A stretch of 64,000 nt of DNA from Sinonovacula constricta (Eukaryota > Mollusca > Bivalvia > Cardiida > Solecurtidae): the NCBI GenBank assembly GCA_007844125.1, contig CM017565.1:12576618-12640617 (forward strand), in the 5' to 3' direction. A model generated the notes under the pieces. It did no database searches. It was given only the letters and a program-made list of their open reading frames with translations, and was not told where the DNA came from. Numbering within the stretch: the first letter of the stretch is position 1; each line of letters opens with the position of its first letter. The position numbers and the translations under genes were made by a program. Below, piece after piece: positions 35,301 to 50,300 of the stretch.

Positions 35301-38300
35301 GCCAAATCACATACAGAGGACTGGATGATTCATTTTGGTCCCCTAGGAAGATAACAGCTCTCCACTGACAGTGTTCAGGTGACAGCAAAGGTTACAAGAT
35401 CCCACTCTGTTTGTGTCTGTGAAGTGGGACAGGTAGGGGGGACACTTGAAGTGATCAGATCCTTCACAACAGCCCTGTAAAGGCTGGTAATGATCAGAAC
35501 ATGTCACAAGAAACAAGCTGCATCATACTGTTACTGTAACTTCAATGTCAAGATGATCAAGGACAACCATATTATATGATGATCTGACTTTGCATTACTG
35601 TTCCAGCTGGAATACAATTAGGATTAAATTTAACACTTTACCAAGTTCAAACAAAACCATAACATGAAGATAATTTCAGTGGAAATAATTGCTATAAATA
35701 GCTGGTGATTTATATTTTATTCATTGACAGCAATTATGTAAATTAACATCACTAATTATGTTAAAAAAAAATGAACATTCATGTAAGACAACTAAACCAT
35801 TAAAATCCTACAGTAACACACTATGGATGCACAATACCGTGTATTACAGATACTTTTAACAGAAGTGACAAAGATTGGTAAAATGGATAGATGCTGTTGC
35901 AAAACCAGTTTATGTCAATGAAGTTACAAGATACCTACAACTCCTGGTCTATCATACCACATGGCTGTACTTCCCTCAAGTTACATTAAAAATTAGCAAC
36001 ACCACAAATCTTATGAATGATCCTTAAGCATAAAAAAAGATTTTACCAGGGATAATTCCTGCTTGCTGTTCACTTTGTCTAGATTTTCAAATGCATTTTA
36101 AAACAAATTAAAACAAATAAAAGTGCGTTCAAATTCTAGTATCAATTTAAAAATTACCATTTAATTGAAATATCCCATTGTTTTAAGTTTTAAGGGAACT
36201 TTTCATTTCAATGTATTTTAGCTTTGCACTTCAGGTTCCTTTCATTCCTGGAGCTTTGAAACAAGCACCTTTCAGGTATCTTTCATTCATCATTCAAATA
36301 TCCTTAAGCTTTGAAGCTCATGAACTTTTTTTCAAATGTCCATGAGCTCTTAAGTTCCACTTACTTTCATTTAAATGTCTTTAAGCTTCTTAGTTTGGAC
36401 ATTCATCATTTATATGGCAATGAGCTTTGAAGTTTTATACATTTTATTCAAATGTCATTTAGCCTTGAAATTCCAGTACCATTAATTCAAATGCCCTTGA
36501 CCTTTAAGTTCATGTCCTTTTCATGTAATATTCTTTGAGATGAAACAAACTTAATATGGAAGACAACTTACCCATGAAACAAACTTATGGAAGACAATTT
36601 GCCCATGAAAAAAATGGATGGAAGACAACTGGCCCAGGAAACATATTTATGGAAGAAAACTTACCCATAAAACAAACTTATAGAAGACAAGTTGCCCATG
36701 AAACAAACTTATGGAAGACAAATTTGCCCATGTAAAAAAATGGATGGAAGACAACTGGCCCAGGAAACATATTTATGGAAGACAACTTACCCATAAATCA
36801 AACTTATGGAAGATAAGTTGCCCATAAAACATACTTATAGAAGACAACTTGCCCATGAAACAAACTTAAGGAAGACAATTTGCCCATGAAACAAACTTTT
36901 GGAAGACAACTTGCCCATGAAACAAACTTATGGCAGACAATTTGCCCATGAAACAAACTCATAGAAGGCAATTTGCCAATGAAACAAACTTTTGGAAGAC
37001 ATTCTGCATTCAGTCTTCCATCACAAATGCATGAGAACACAAAGGAATCATTTCATCATAACACAGTTGTTTAGAATGCCATATTTTGCTCTCCAGTATT
37101 TTTCAGCCGACTGTCCTTTGACACAAGATCCCCAATGAAGTTACTTTGATTTGAGTCAAAACTAGAATTATCTTTTGTAGTAGTAGTCAGTATGTTTTAT
37201 GCTGGCTGGACCATTAACATACAACTTTCTATAAACATGTTTTGGTTATTTCCTAACAACAGCATATTTATGACAATAGATATATTAAAAGAGACCTGGC
37301 TGCAAATATTGACAGATTTTGATCTGATACCTCAAAGTTTAAGCTGGCTAAATTAGATCTAAATTATAGTTTTGTAAGTTGTAGAGATTCCTGCATACTG
37401 CATTATGAAAAAGGGACCTTGGGTTGTCTCCAGACAGGAACCGTAACTCTAGCAGCTTGCCTACTGTCCACATGGTGACATGATAGACCTTGTGTGCATA
37501 GGCCTTCTGCAGCTCTAAGTACTAACCCATATCCTAGAATCTGCTGAATTTCTTTTAATAACTGATATTAGTTTTAGCTATTTGCTAAAAATACCTTCAA
37601 AGACAGCTGGACATATGGCAGGCATGACAGCTGGACATATGGCAGGCATGACAGCTGGACATATGGCAGGCATGACAGCTGGACATATGGCAGGCATGAC
37701 AGCTGGACATATGGCAGGCATGACAGCTGACATTAAAGCTCTTGATTGGACAGCTCCGAGCTGGAAATGGCTGACCGATATCTGCACTTTTCTGCCTACG
37801 CTTGATTAATTAGCAAACCAAGAGTTATACCAGCCATGGTCTACACATTACCTTGTATCACAACCATTGTCAAGGATGGACTATCTAGGTCAAGGATGAA
37901 GGACCAGTCACAGATTGTCTGTACCAGCAGGTTAGACAAAGGCTTCTTGGAGAGTGTTATTCTGAGCCTCCATAAAAGCATTAAATAATGTTGTCAGGTC
38001 AAAGGAAAATTGCTACCTACACAATACACATGGAAAGATTAATGGTCAAGACAAAAATCAAATATACTGTCTGTAGACATGAAGAGATATATACAGTATT
38101 GAGCAGTAAACAACTTCAGGTTTAGAGATAGCTTAATACATACTGAATCCATAGCCTTAGACAAAAGAAAATCAGAAGGAGTCAAGTCATGAAGGACTAA
38201 CATTCTTTCCATTTTGTATCAGAGAAAGCCCCTACAGACATCACTTACTCAAAAATTGAATACAATGAGGATAGTTTTAAGGCAACTGAAGAAAACAGCA

Positions 38301-41300
38301 CTACAGCAAATTGTACTTGTTAATTTATGCCAATGTATTTACAATATTAAATCAAATAAATAAGTTCAACATTTATCAGCCAAGGTGTCCTCAAACCCTT
38401 AATAAAAAAACATTGTTTCACAAAAGAATATAGAGTTTCTTATTATAACATATTTTATAATACAGAAAGAAATGCATTCTCCATTTTACATAGTCCTGCA
38501 AAAATTATGAGTAAACATGTCACGAGCGAACAAAGAGAACAAAAGCTACAGCAGAGTTTCACTGAGGCGTCATTCAGACATGACAATAATTGTAATATTA
38601 AAATCAATGAACAAATTGATTAGCACTAGAAGCTTTTCTTCAACTTCTCATACACTCAGACTCTATTCAATATGCATGTATAGAGTCTTTAAACCATTGA
38701 TAATCATTATTATTCATATGAAAATACACATAAAAATCTTTCAAAAACCAGTTTTGATAAATGTGCTTTATCAATAGATGAACCCTCAATTACCAGCATT
38801 TAGGGCTGTCCCAGTACCTTAGACCACTATATTTCTTAATGAAAGTGCTGCAAGCACTATAGTATTCACTGCTTCAGGAAAATAGTCACAGTTTCATGTA
38901 GTTTAAACAGGTTGTGCAAACTAATTCTTCTGTTTTTTCATATGAATAATGATGATTATCAATGGTTTAAAGACTGTCATTTGTTTGTTTTTTTGTAAAA
39001 GTTCATAAAACAATAACTTATTTCTAGGGATGTCAAAATTTTCTTAAACTGTACTGGAGTACTCTGAAAATTTTCCAAATGGGTACTAATATACTCAGTC
39101 ATTTTTGGGATCAACATTCAATTTACAGGCCATGTTTAAATATTATTATAATGTAATATCCAATTAGCATGATTATGTTCCTAGCATCGACTAAATGTAT
39201 CTTATAAATGTTGAAAGCCATTTGTAACATTAAGACTTGGTTTATTTGTCAATAAAATATGAAGTTTCCTATTCTGACACCTTTACAAAACCATAAGCAA
39301 CATTGGAGTAAGATGCATGCATAATGTAAATAATAATCTGCATGCTTATACCACAGAAAGATCATTTAAAAATCCTCCATTCATGATAAATAGTCCTGGA
39401 ATAGACCAGTAAATGGAGACAACAAATGAAATATATATTGTTTTAAGTAAAATATAATAGCAAGATGCAATATTTAATAAGTAGGGTGAGTTAAATCTAA
39501 AACTGTCTGAATAATAAGCAATTTGAACTTGCAGTAATACAAAATATCGTTGTACAATACTGTTTATCCATTAATATTTGATTTAAAATTCAGCAGAAAT
39601 AGTTATTTTAAAAAGGAAATTCTCTTGAGGCATACAAATAAAATGGGTCCAATGCTGCAATAAAGAATGTTAATCAGCTTTGACAAATATTTTAACATTT
39701 TGGCTTTTTAGAATAATAAGACCTCAAGAAATATTTTAGCAAAAAAAAAAAATTCTAAAAGAAATTATGTCATAATTATATAAATTATATATTATATAAA
39801 TAATTAGTTTTATGCCATTTAACATAAAAAATGTCCCTTCTTGCTAACTGCAGGCTAGCTTAACTTTTGAAGTCACTAAAGTCATTGACAGGTATAAAAT
39901 GGAGACAGTCTATACTTTAATCAAGATAATACCAATATTAAAAAAACAATATGGTAGTGAGAACATGTAATAACAAATGGGTATTTTATGGTTTATCTTG
40001 TACACAATCTAGGAACATTAGGACAAGATTTCTATCAACCATTCATTTCAGATTAAACTGTTTTATATATAGAGACATGGGTCTATAAAAGGCTGATTTG
40101 ACTACACGTAATGTAATTTGGATAAAAACATGTTTTGTGATCACATAAACATTGCTAGCCTAGCTGAATGAGCCAGAACATTATTAATTCTTAACTTGCT
40201 AATCTGAGATTGATGAGATTAAGGCAAATTATGTAGATGCAGGTCAACCAACCCTACTGGCAGCTGTATAGACAGGATCTACACAATTTGCTTCTGAATT
40301 TTTCAATATATTGCCTTGATGCTGTAAAACAAAAACAAAGTAGAGCATCCATGGCCTGGAGAGGGCAATCAATGATTTGTATCGGACTCTAAAGCTACTC
40401 ATCATGAGGGTTTGAGCTGTAAACTTTCATGGTGAAAGGTCCTCCAGCAGACCTGCAGTGTGCTGGTAATTCTACCCACTTATAGGTCTGGGGTGTTCCC
40501 CCTCCAGCAATAGCTATATTGACAATAGTTGTACCACTGGGGTTAGCATGCAAAACAAAAACAAACTGCTAACAATAAGAGTAGGTATTACTAACAAGGT
40601 ATTAACAAATGAATCAGATAAACAGGTATATTTGGTGTGTTATTAATCAGCCATTAATGAACCATTGTTGAGAGAGAATCAGACCAGAAGTTCAGATATA
40701 CTGATAACCAATATTGGTGGGAAACTCAACTGTCTGGCAATGACACACCTGTACACAGCTGCACATACTGAGCTTGACTCCAGGTTAGGAAACATTGACA
40801 ACTCTGAAGTATTTTTGATTGGTGTTTATATAAATATTCATTCCTATATGTCCAATCAGATAATTAAGAATGATCTTAATCTCTAAGTTTCTTAACCTTA
40901 GATAAAGATCTGCAATTTAAAGTTAATTGGGGTAAATTTGTAATCAAATATTATAAATTAAGGAATATTCTCTTTCCTTTAAAATACAAAAAGGATGTGT
41001 GTTTTTTTTATTTTATTAAAACAATAATTTTATACACATCTTTTAACTATGTATTCTTATAAACTGAATAAAATTTAAAACTTTTAAGTTCTTTACTTGC
41101 TGTATTTTATAAAAGTTCTTTTAAGAATGGCATAGATTTTCAGAAGCATGTACTACACGTTCTTTCATTCTAAATTTAAAACAAGCAGCGAGAAATAGAA
41201 GTGAAGAAAGCAACACAAAAATGACTACAATGTTGAAGCCATCAGTATTTTCCTTCTAGCAAAATCTGAAACTTTCTACATTTCTTTATTTATATTGTCT

Positions 41301-44300
41301 ACCATAGCAATTAGCAAATATTTTCATTTTAAGGGAAATAAATTCTCTACTATATTAACTCATCTATCATTGAATTGTTCGTATTTTTCATAAATACACA
41401 CATTTTACTCTTTAAGAACACACCAGAGTGATCAACATTAGCACTTGCTGGAAGAATTATGGCTATTTTTTAAACATTTAGTGTAACTCATAACAAATTC
41501 TTAATTAACAAAATAACCAGGCTAGAAAAGATGTTGGTACAGCAAGTGACATAGGCTCCAAAAACTCAGAATACTTTATGACAAAGACTGCACATAAAAA
41601 AAATATGCACTTAAAAGGCTAATAAACAAATAAATTATAAAATAGTTTAATAATACATATTCAGTGTTCAGTTTCAGAATTACATTTAAGACTATCTAGC
41701 AGACACACAGAACCCACCTGGACCCTGACATCGGGGACCCAAGCCAAAACAACATCCTGTAATAATGGCCACAGGTATAGAATACAATAGACAACAATAC
41801 AACTTGTCTTTAAGATTGCAATAAATTATGGAGATGATATTTGACATGAGTCTGGATAGAACAACTGACATGTCAGGTGGAAGGCCTCCCCCACATGAGT
41901 CTGTATAGAACCAGACATGTCAGGTGGAAGGCCTCCCCATATGAGTCTGGATAGAACCAGACATGTCAGGTAGAAGGCCTCCCCCACATGAGTCTGGATA
42001 GAACCATGACATGTCAGGTTGAAGGCCTCCCCACATGAGTCTGGATAGAACCACAACATGTCAGGTGGAAGGCCTCCCCCATATGAGTCTGGATAGAACC
42101 ACAACATGTCAGGTGGAAGGCCTCCCCCACATGAGTCTGGATAGAACCACAACATGTCAGGTGGAAGGCCTCCCCCATATGAGTCTGTATAGAACCAGAC
42201 ATGTCAGGTGGAAGGCCTCCCCATATGAGTCTGGATAGAACCAGACATGTCAGGTAGAAGTCCTCCCCATATGAGTCTGGATAGAACCAGACATGTCAGG
42301 TGGAAGTCCTCCCCACATGAGTCTGGATAGAACCATGACATGTCAGGTGGAAGGCCTCCCCACATGAGTCTGGATAGAACCACAACATGTCAGGTGGAAG
42401 TCCTCCCCATATGAGTCTGGATAGAACCAGACATGTCAGGTGGAAGTCCTCCCCATATGAGTCTGGATAGAACCAGACATGTCAGGTGGAAGGCCTCCCC
42501 ACATGAGTCTGGATAGAACCATGACATGTCAGGTGGAAGGCCTCCCCACATGAGTCTGGATAGAACCATGACATGTCAGGTGGAAGGCCTCCCCACATGA
42601 GTCTGGATAGAACCACAACATGTCAGGTGGAAGGCCTCCCCCATATGAGTCTGGATAGAACCAGACATGTCAGGTGGAAGTCCTCCCCACATGAGTCTGG
42701 ATAGAACCATGACATTTCAGGTGGAAGGCCTCCCCACATGAGTCTGGATATAACCATGACATGTCAGGTGGAAGGCCTCCCCACATGAGTCTGGATAGAA
42801 CCATGACATTTCAGGTGGAAGGCCTCCCCATATGAGTCTGGATAGAACCATGACATGTCAGGTGGAAGTCCTCCCCATATGAGTCTGGATAGAACTACAA
42901 CATGTCAGGTTGAAGTCCTCCCCATATGAGTCTGGATAGAACCATGACATGTCAGGTGGAAGGCCTCCCCATATGAGTCTGGATAGAACCATGACATGTC
43001 AGGTGGAAGTCCTCCCCATATGAGTCTGGATAGAACCACAACATGTCAGGTAGAAGGCCTCCCCACATGAGTCTGGATAGAACCATGACATGTCAGGTGG
43101 AAGGCCTCCCCACATGAGTCTGGATAGAACCATGACATTTCAGGTGGAAGGCCTCCCCATATGAGTCTGGATAGAACCATGACATGTCAGGTGGAAGTCC
43201 TCCCCATATGAGTCTGGATAGAACCACAACATGTCAGGTTGAAGTCCTCCCCATATGAGTCTGTATAGAACCAGACATGTCAGGTGGAAGGCCTCCCCAC
43301 ATGAGTCTGTATAGAACCAGACATGTCAGGTGGAAGGCCTCCCCACATGAGTCTGGATAGAACCATGACATTTCAGGTGGAAGGCCTCCCCACATGAGTC
43401 TGTATAGAACCAGACATGTCAGGTGGAAGGCCTCCCCACATGAGTCTGGATAGAACCATGACATGTCAGGTGGAAGGCCTCCCCACATGAGTCTGGATAG
43501 AACCATGACATGTCAGGTGGAAGGCCTCCCCACATGAGTCTGTATAGAACCATGACATGTCAGGTGGAAGTCCTCCCCACATGAGTCTGGATAGAACCAT
43601 GACATGTTGGGTGGAAGGCCTCCCCACATGAGTCTGGATAGAACCATGACATGTCAGGTGGAAGGCCTCCCCACATGAGTCTGGATAGAACCATGACATG
43701 TCAGGTGGAAGTCCTCCCCACATGAGTCTGGATAGAACCATGACATGTCAGGTGGAAGGCCTCCCCACATGAGTCTGGATAGAACCATGACATGTCAGGT
43801 GGAAGTCCTTCCCATATGAGTCTGTATAGAACCATGACATGTCAGGTGGAAGGCCTCCCCACATCAGTCTGTATAGAACCAGACATGTCAGGTGGAAGGC
43901 CTCCCCACATGAGTCTGGATAGAACAATGACATGTCAGGTGGAAGTCCTCCCCATATGAGTCTGGATAGAACCACAACATGTCAGGTTGAAGTCCTCCCC
44001 ACATGAGTCTGGATAGAACCATGACATGTCAGGTGGAAGTCCTTCCCATATGAGTCTGTATAGAACCATGACATGTCAGGTGGAAGGCCTCCCCACATCA
44101 GTCTGTATAGAACCAGACATGTCAGGTGGAAGGCCTCCCCACATGAGTCTGGATAGAACAATGACATGTCAGGTGGAAGGCCTCCCCACATGAGTCTGTA
44201 TAGAACCAGACATGTCAGGTGGAAGGCCTCCCTACATGAGTCTGGATAGAAGACATGTTGGGTGGAAGGCCTCCCCACATGAGTCTGGATAGAACCAGAC

Positions 44301-47300
44301 ATGTCAGGTGGAAGGCCTCCCCACATGAGTCTGGATAGAACCATGACATGTCAGGTGGAAGGCCTCCCCACATGAGTCTAGATAGAACCATGACATGTCA
44401 GGTGGAAGTCCTCTGCACATGAACTCTTTAAGAGGCTTCCTTTCCAATTTACAAGTTTGAAGAAAATTGTGTTTAATTATCAAAAGGTGGGTTAAATATA
44501 TTAATGATTAATAATTAAAGATATTACAATATGTAATAATGACATGTTTATAGACACCCTTCCCCCTGTAAAAAAGTGGGTTGGTCTAAATACCAAACTG
44601 AACAAAAATGAAATATCCCTAATAATGCTGTGCATACTTTAGCAGGACCACATTTACTTGTTCAAGTTAATCTCTGTCATGGAATGAACAAGCAAGCTCT
44701 AACCCTAGAGGTAAACATCCCATGAGAACAGTTCCAATATTTTATTGTGAGAATATTTGGGATAAACTGTGCAGGACAGTTCATTTCAACTGACAATCAA
44801 TCACTTTAAAGCTATAATGTAAACAGTCTTAGTAGATAGAAGTTGGGACTACTTTCTCTTTATGTAAATCAATTTTAATCCTATTATGGGGACATTCACT
44901 GGCTGGAAAGACTCAATCTAGTTACTAACTGTATTGACATTATATAAATCTAGAGTATGAGGAGCTATATTAAGGCTAGGGTATGGTGACCAGTGACCTT
45001 GCATGGACGCAATACACATACACTGTATACAAGAGGTAGGATCCACTGTAAAATGAATAGGGCTCCTTTACAAATAAAACTAAGACCTTGAAACTGCGTC
45101 TCTTAACTTTCAATGTTCTATTTAACAACATTGAGTAGAGTGCTGTTATCCCATTTTACTAATTGAATATACTTATTTTTTTCTGCTAAAAAAAGAAAAC
45201 AAATGGAAACACGGCTATCTTATGACGTTATAGGTAAACCTTACTACACCTGTGATGAGCATGATGCAAGAACACATATTTCCTAAACTTCGAAAAGTCC
45301 ATCTATTAAAGTATTACTCTACATGTATAACTGGGCAAAGGCAAAAAAGAATAATCTATGATTCAGTTTCAAGCTTATGATTGTTACATGCCAGATGGAC
45401 TAATTTGTTATCTGAATTCATACTTCCTTTTGGTACTGATGCACTATTTGATAAAGGTGGGGTACAATAAAGCTTCCATGTTTCAAGAGAAACATGTATA
45501 AAAATTGTAAACCTGCATAATCAAACAAAAAAACCAATTCAATATCTTTAACAAAGACTCTTATAAACTTCAATTTTCATCCCATTGCCCACCTCTCCAG
45601 ACAATTTGCCAGGACTATTTTGACTGTTAGCTGTACAATGGAATGCCATTAAGGTATATACTGTATACAGTTCAGAAAGAGAGGCCACTGGGTACATCTT
45701 TTGTGCTCACCTCAATAGCCAGGTGAGACAAGTCAGCCCTCAGAGGCACCCTTGCCAACAAACCCCAGTGGCAGTGTGGGGTGACCAGAAACACTCCTAT
45801 ATCTGTCAGGGCTCTATCCAATGTCTACCATTGACAGGTATATCAGATATTAACTGATCAGCCCAGATTTGTCAATAATTAGAAACCAATTAACACCGTT
45901 ACTTTCTCACATGATCTTTCCCATAACATAATGAAAATGGGTTGACACTCTGCCAAAGATTCAATGTTTGATAACAAATCACCGGTAGTATTAGATTTTC
46001 ATTGTGGAGTAATCAAAGCTTAGTTTTAAAAAAATGGCAAAGCTCCTGAAATTATCAATTCAAAAATTTCCAAGCTAACATAGAAAATATTCAGATCTGT
46101 GCTTATAAAGCTCCCTGGTAGGGGTGAGGACTTAGGAGTCCCTGATCTTGAGTCCAGTTTTAGTTAACTATACCTGAAAACATTTATTATCTATTCCCCT
46201 TTGTGTCATGTTTTTTTCTGTCAATCAGAATGCAGGCAAGATGTAGGATTAGATGGATAAACATACAGAAAAAATAAAGAAGTAAGGTGAAGGTATAACA
46301 TATATAATAAATGTTTTGGAAATGGAGGTCTACAAAGGGCAAGATTAGCATATTTCTGGACTGAAAAGTGAGATGAAGACATGAGTTCAGCTGACCACAA
46401 CTGCTAGACACTCACCCATTGGTGTAACTGTGCATTGAGGCATATGACGACATCTCGGCAGTGTTTGTATCCAGACTGTTCACCTGCAAATACATGGCAA
46501 CCATCAGAAGAGCAATTGTTGCACGCCACAATAAGTCAAAGTTACATAGATGTGCATAGTTCACTACATGATATTGTTACAAGTCACACTACATCATAAA
46601 CTAAAGTGGTGTGCACAATAGTTCACTTCAGAATATTGTTACAAGTCACACAAAAAAAGAATTACAAGTGCATGTATGCACAAGACAAGAGCTCACTTTG
46701 GTTTATAACATAAACTACAAATGTTACTGACACATTTACAAGAAAAAGAATTGACCAATGGAAATATAAGCCTCAGGGGAAAACCCACTAATATCATGAT
46801 CAGCTTTTCTGTCATGAGTAATATATGCACATCGTGGTATGCTTGTGACATTAATTGGTAACTTTAAAAAAAAAGATTTAAACTTTAATTTGTAAATTAG
46901 TATACATGATGCAACAAACAAAAAGACACACATTAATTATATAAAATAAAATTTGTGCTTGTATTTTTAACTCTCCAGTCTATTCACCAATGAATAATGC
47001 CTGTATAGTGGTGCGTCATAGTGAACTAATGAGCAGTTCCACGCATGTCAATCTATGAAGATGTGTATATTTTATATGAATGTGTATTTAAGTGCTAGAA
47101 AGCAATCAAAAACTAATTTAAAAACAGTGTTTGGGCAAATAAAACATTAATGTGAACACCCTATAACTTATATTTTACTGGGTTACCTGTCACTATGATA
47201 CAACAGTTGAAATGGGAAGGTGTTAATGATTGAAATGTCAAAAGAACTTTTATTTTTTAAACAAAGACATTTTAAATTCTGGTGCTTGTTCAATTATTCA

Positions 47301-50300
47301 ACATTTTTATTAAATCAAAAGCAATCTAGAATTTTTGGATAATCACAGCCACCACTTACAGATGAGAGCAAAACAAACAATCAGGCAACCACAGCGTCTG
47401 AGCTATACAGGCATATCCTAAGTGTATTGCCCCCACTGCAACAATGAAATACAATGGTTTAGTTTAGTTTATGGCACTGAGAGAAATTTCATTTTCTCCT
47501 TGATGAAAATCCTTACCTGTTAAAATAATTAAGGGACTCATTTTAGAAATGTGTGTGTGTGCATATGTGCATGTTTGCATGCGTGTGTATAAATAATAGG
47601 TAAATGATGCCAAACCTTTCTGCAAGGGCACTCGTCACTAAAGGAAAACAACTTTCCCTGCAATATTCTTTGTAAGTGCCAAGGTGCACAATTTCTCACT
47701 TAAGGAACACCCATGGACAAAAGTAAGCATGATTAACTTACAACCCTACCAGTCCACTACTGCATGTGTTTGAGTCCCAATCAAATATTAATATGCAGTC
47801 TTTCAGCTAACCTGCAACTTCTGGGGGTCTTCATTGACTTATCATGTCCAAAAACTTAATTAAGGATATAGTTATTGTAACCATCGTCAGATGCCCACGC
47901 TTGGCTATTTCATTTTACTACACTTGTTGACTGTGGGTTTATTGGTAAATTTTCTGTTGTCTTATCGAAATGAATAGAACAAGAATTGGCCAATCATAAT
48001 ACAGCTAACAAAATCCATACTTTTCCCCTTGGAGACTCGAAGTATAACAATGATGTCGCCATTTTGACAAGTCTGTCGAAACTATGAAAGAATGAGTTTT
48101 ATCATTGGACTGAAATCTTCATCAAATTATGTAACCAATGAAATATCATTACCAGAAAAGCAAACTAAATATCTAATGGATGATGAATGGAGAATATCAG
48201 AATGGATTGTTGTGGGTGCCCGACGATAATTGTAACCTGTATAGCAAACATAACAAACAAAACCATGTTTACCAGATTCTGCATCTTGGCCTGAGCCAGC
48301 TGTCCACTGTAGGCATGGTTTGACTTGCGTGTGGGGACTCCACGGGGGCTCAGTACATAGTTACTATGGAGACGTGTGAGTGCCTGAGTGTTGGGGCCTC
48401 TGAGTGGCACTCCATCCTTGTCCACCATCCTCATGCCATTCTGGTTGGGCTGCACTACCTTTCTGAACACCCTTTCAGTTCCTTGGACATCTGTAACAGA
48501 AGCAGTGGATGAAGTTAAATAGCATATTGACCATAAGAGTAAACCAGATTGTGTTAAATTAATGACATTTAAATTCTCTGTAAATGTTACATAAAAAATA
48601 AATACTGAGTTTCTTTAGAAAGAATATTGTTTGGTTCAATCATTTATATAATGATATCATCTGACCTTATCAAGCTGGATATGTCATTGGTGACACTGAT
48701 AACAGTTCCCTGCTTTATACATTTCAATATAGTTTTTGATCAAAGCAACAAGTAAGTGTAAAACCTTACTTCTTTAAGCACTGTTGCATCTGAACCTACT
48801 TAGCACAATGTACTTAAACAGTAAGGAAAAACTGCTTGAACATTTGAAACCCATGGATTGTATTTCACTACAGCTACAAGATTAGTGTGTGGGTGCATTA
48901 GGAAGATTTGAGACCACTTTTCTTCTCACACTTAAGGTTTAGATACTTACTTAGACAAAAAAAATTCAGGACAAAAAGCATTCTAGGTTATGTGGCTTAT
49001 TATTTGGTGTTACGTGTTACAAGAATCATCATCTTCTACTGTCAACTAGAATTACAAAAAGATGATGAAAACAATGATGGAATGCAATGTCATCACCATG
49101 GAGTCAAGGTCCAGACTTTAGTGTGTGTAAGATTGTGTCTGATAGAGAGGATAACCCAAGTTAAGCTTGCAATCCTCCTAATGCCAAAAAGTTATACAAT
49201 AACAAAAAACATACCCTGTTATAAATAATAAGAAATAAGTTTGTTGATAATAACTTGAAATTTCTATTGGTAAAATAAAAAAAAATGCTTCCAATGTCCA
49301 TATATTAAACAGACAAAAGCTATAGAAAGGACAACCTAGTACAAATGATAAAAAATCATGTGAAGGAAAGATTTTCTTTTTTTATTAATTTGTGTGAGAA
49401 TTCCCCAGGTGTGTGTGAAAGCATGACATGAGTCCTGACAGTAGGAGTCTCATGTCAGGTATGCATTACTAGGCCCAAAACTGATTTCTGGTCAGAAATA
49501 AAGAAGAAATTAAGACAGTGTTCAACTATTTCTACTTATGCAGGTACTTATTTGAGGTGTCAATCAACATTTACCTTCATGATCCATGAAACATCAGCCG
49601 AGTTGTTTTTATTCTGTAGAAGGGGATGAGGCCTGGGGCCCTTGAGAAGGGGAATATTTCATGGCATTTTATTAAAAAAGGGGGGAAATTTTCACGTTTA
49701 ACTTTTCATTTCAACCCTTTAATAACACTCCATTTTTCTTTTTTTTAAATACTCCACTAGAATATAATACTGTGTCTTATATTCGAAATTCTGTAAAGAG
49801 GTATTGGAGTTAATTTACAGTAAAATTTTCATTTTTAGGCGAAAAACTAGGCTTACTTTCTGATGAAAGGAGCCTTTAAACAGCCTCTCAATATAAGGTA
49901 AAAAGCCCTGTAAGCATAAATACTAAACTTACCTTCATATTTTATTGATATATTTTCCTAAAATCATTTTATGATATATTTTACTTATAATGGTTTTAAT
50001 GTTCATTTTCAAGATAAACAATTTTTAAAAGATACATATAGTGAGTTTTTTAAATAAAACAATATATATAGTATTTATAAAACATGTTGAAACAATTTCT
50101 GTAAAATTGGAAAAAAATGTCTAAGCTTATTATGATATTGGTAATTAATATATATCACTTTCAAAGATTATTTCTAAATAATGGCTTGTTAATACATAAC
50201 TCTAACCAATTGCACTGAAAATGAGAGCCTTGATTGTGGTACTGATAAGATCAAGAATATGCCAAGCACAAAGTGATACACAGTGCAGTTATTGAATAAT

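Larger units (their letters stand above)
31288..46415 (-). other. Large gene, intron 3 (15.1 kb)
   Basis: This very long intron holds three tandem arrays (36541-37005, 37602-37721, 41845-44420), several dispersed-repeat copies, a fold-back element (38684-38975) and three protein-like islands on the minus strand (35343-35474, 37348-37521, 45672-45824). Apart from these it is plain AT-rich DNA. Confidence 0.6.

Noticed and set aside
41826..44344. Frames of 60-120 codons on both strands
   Set aside because: They come from the 46-48-bp array, whose unit length does not hold a frame.
48020..48080. YY1-like GCCATTTTG as a second promoter
   Set aside because: The following ATG gives only three codons and there is no exon downstream.
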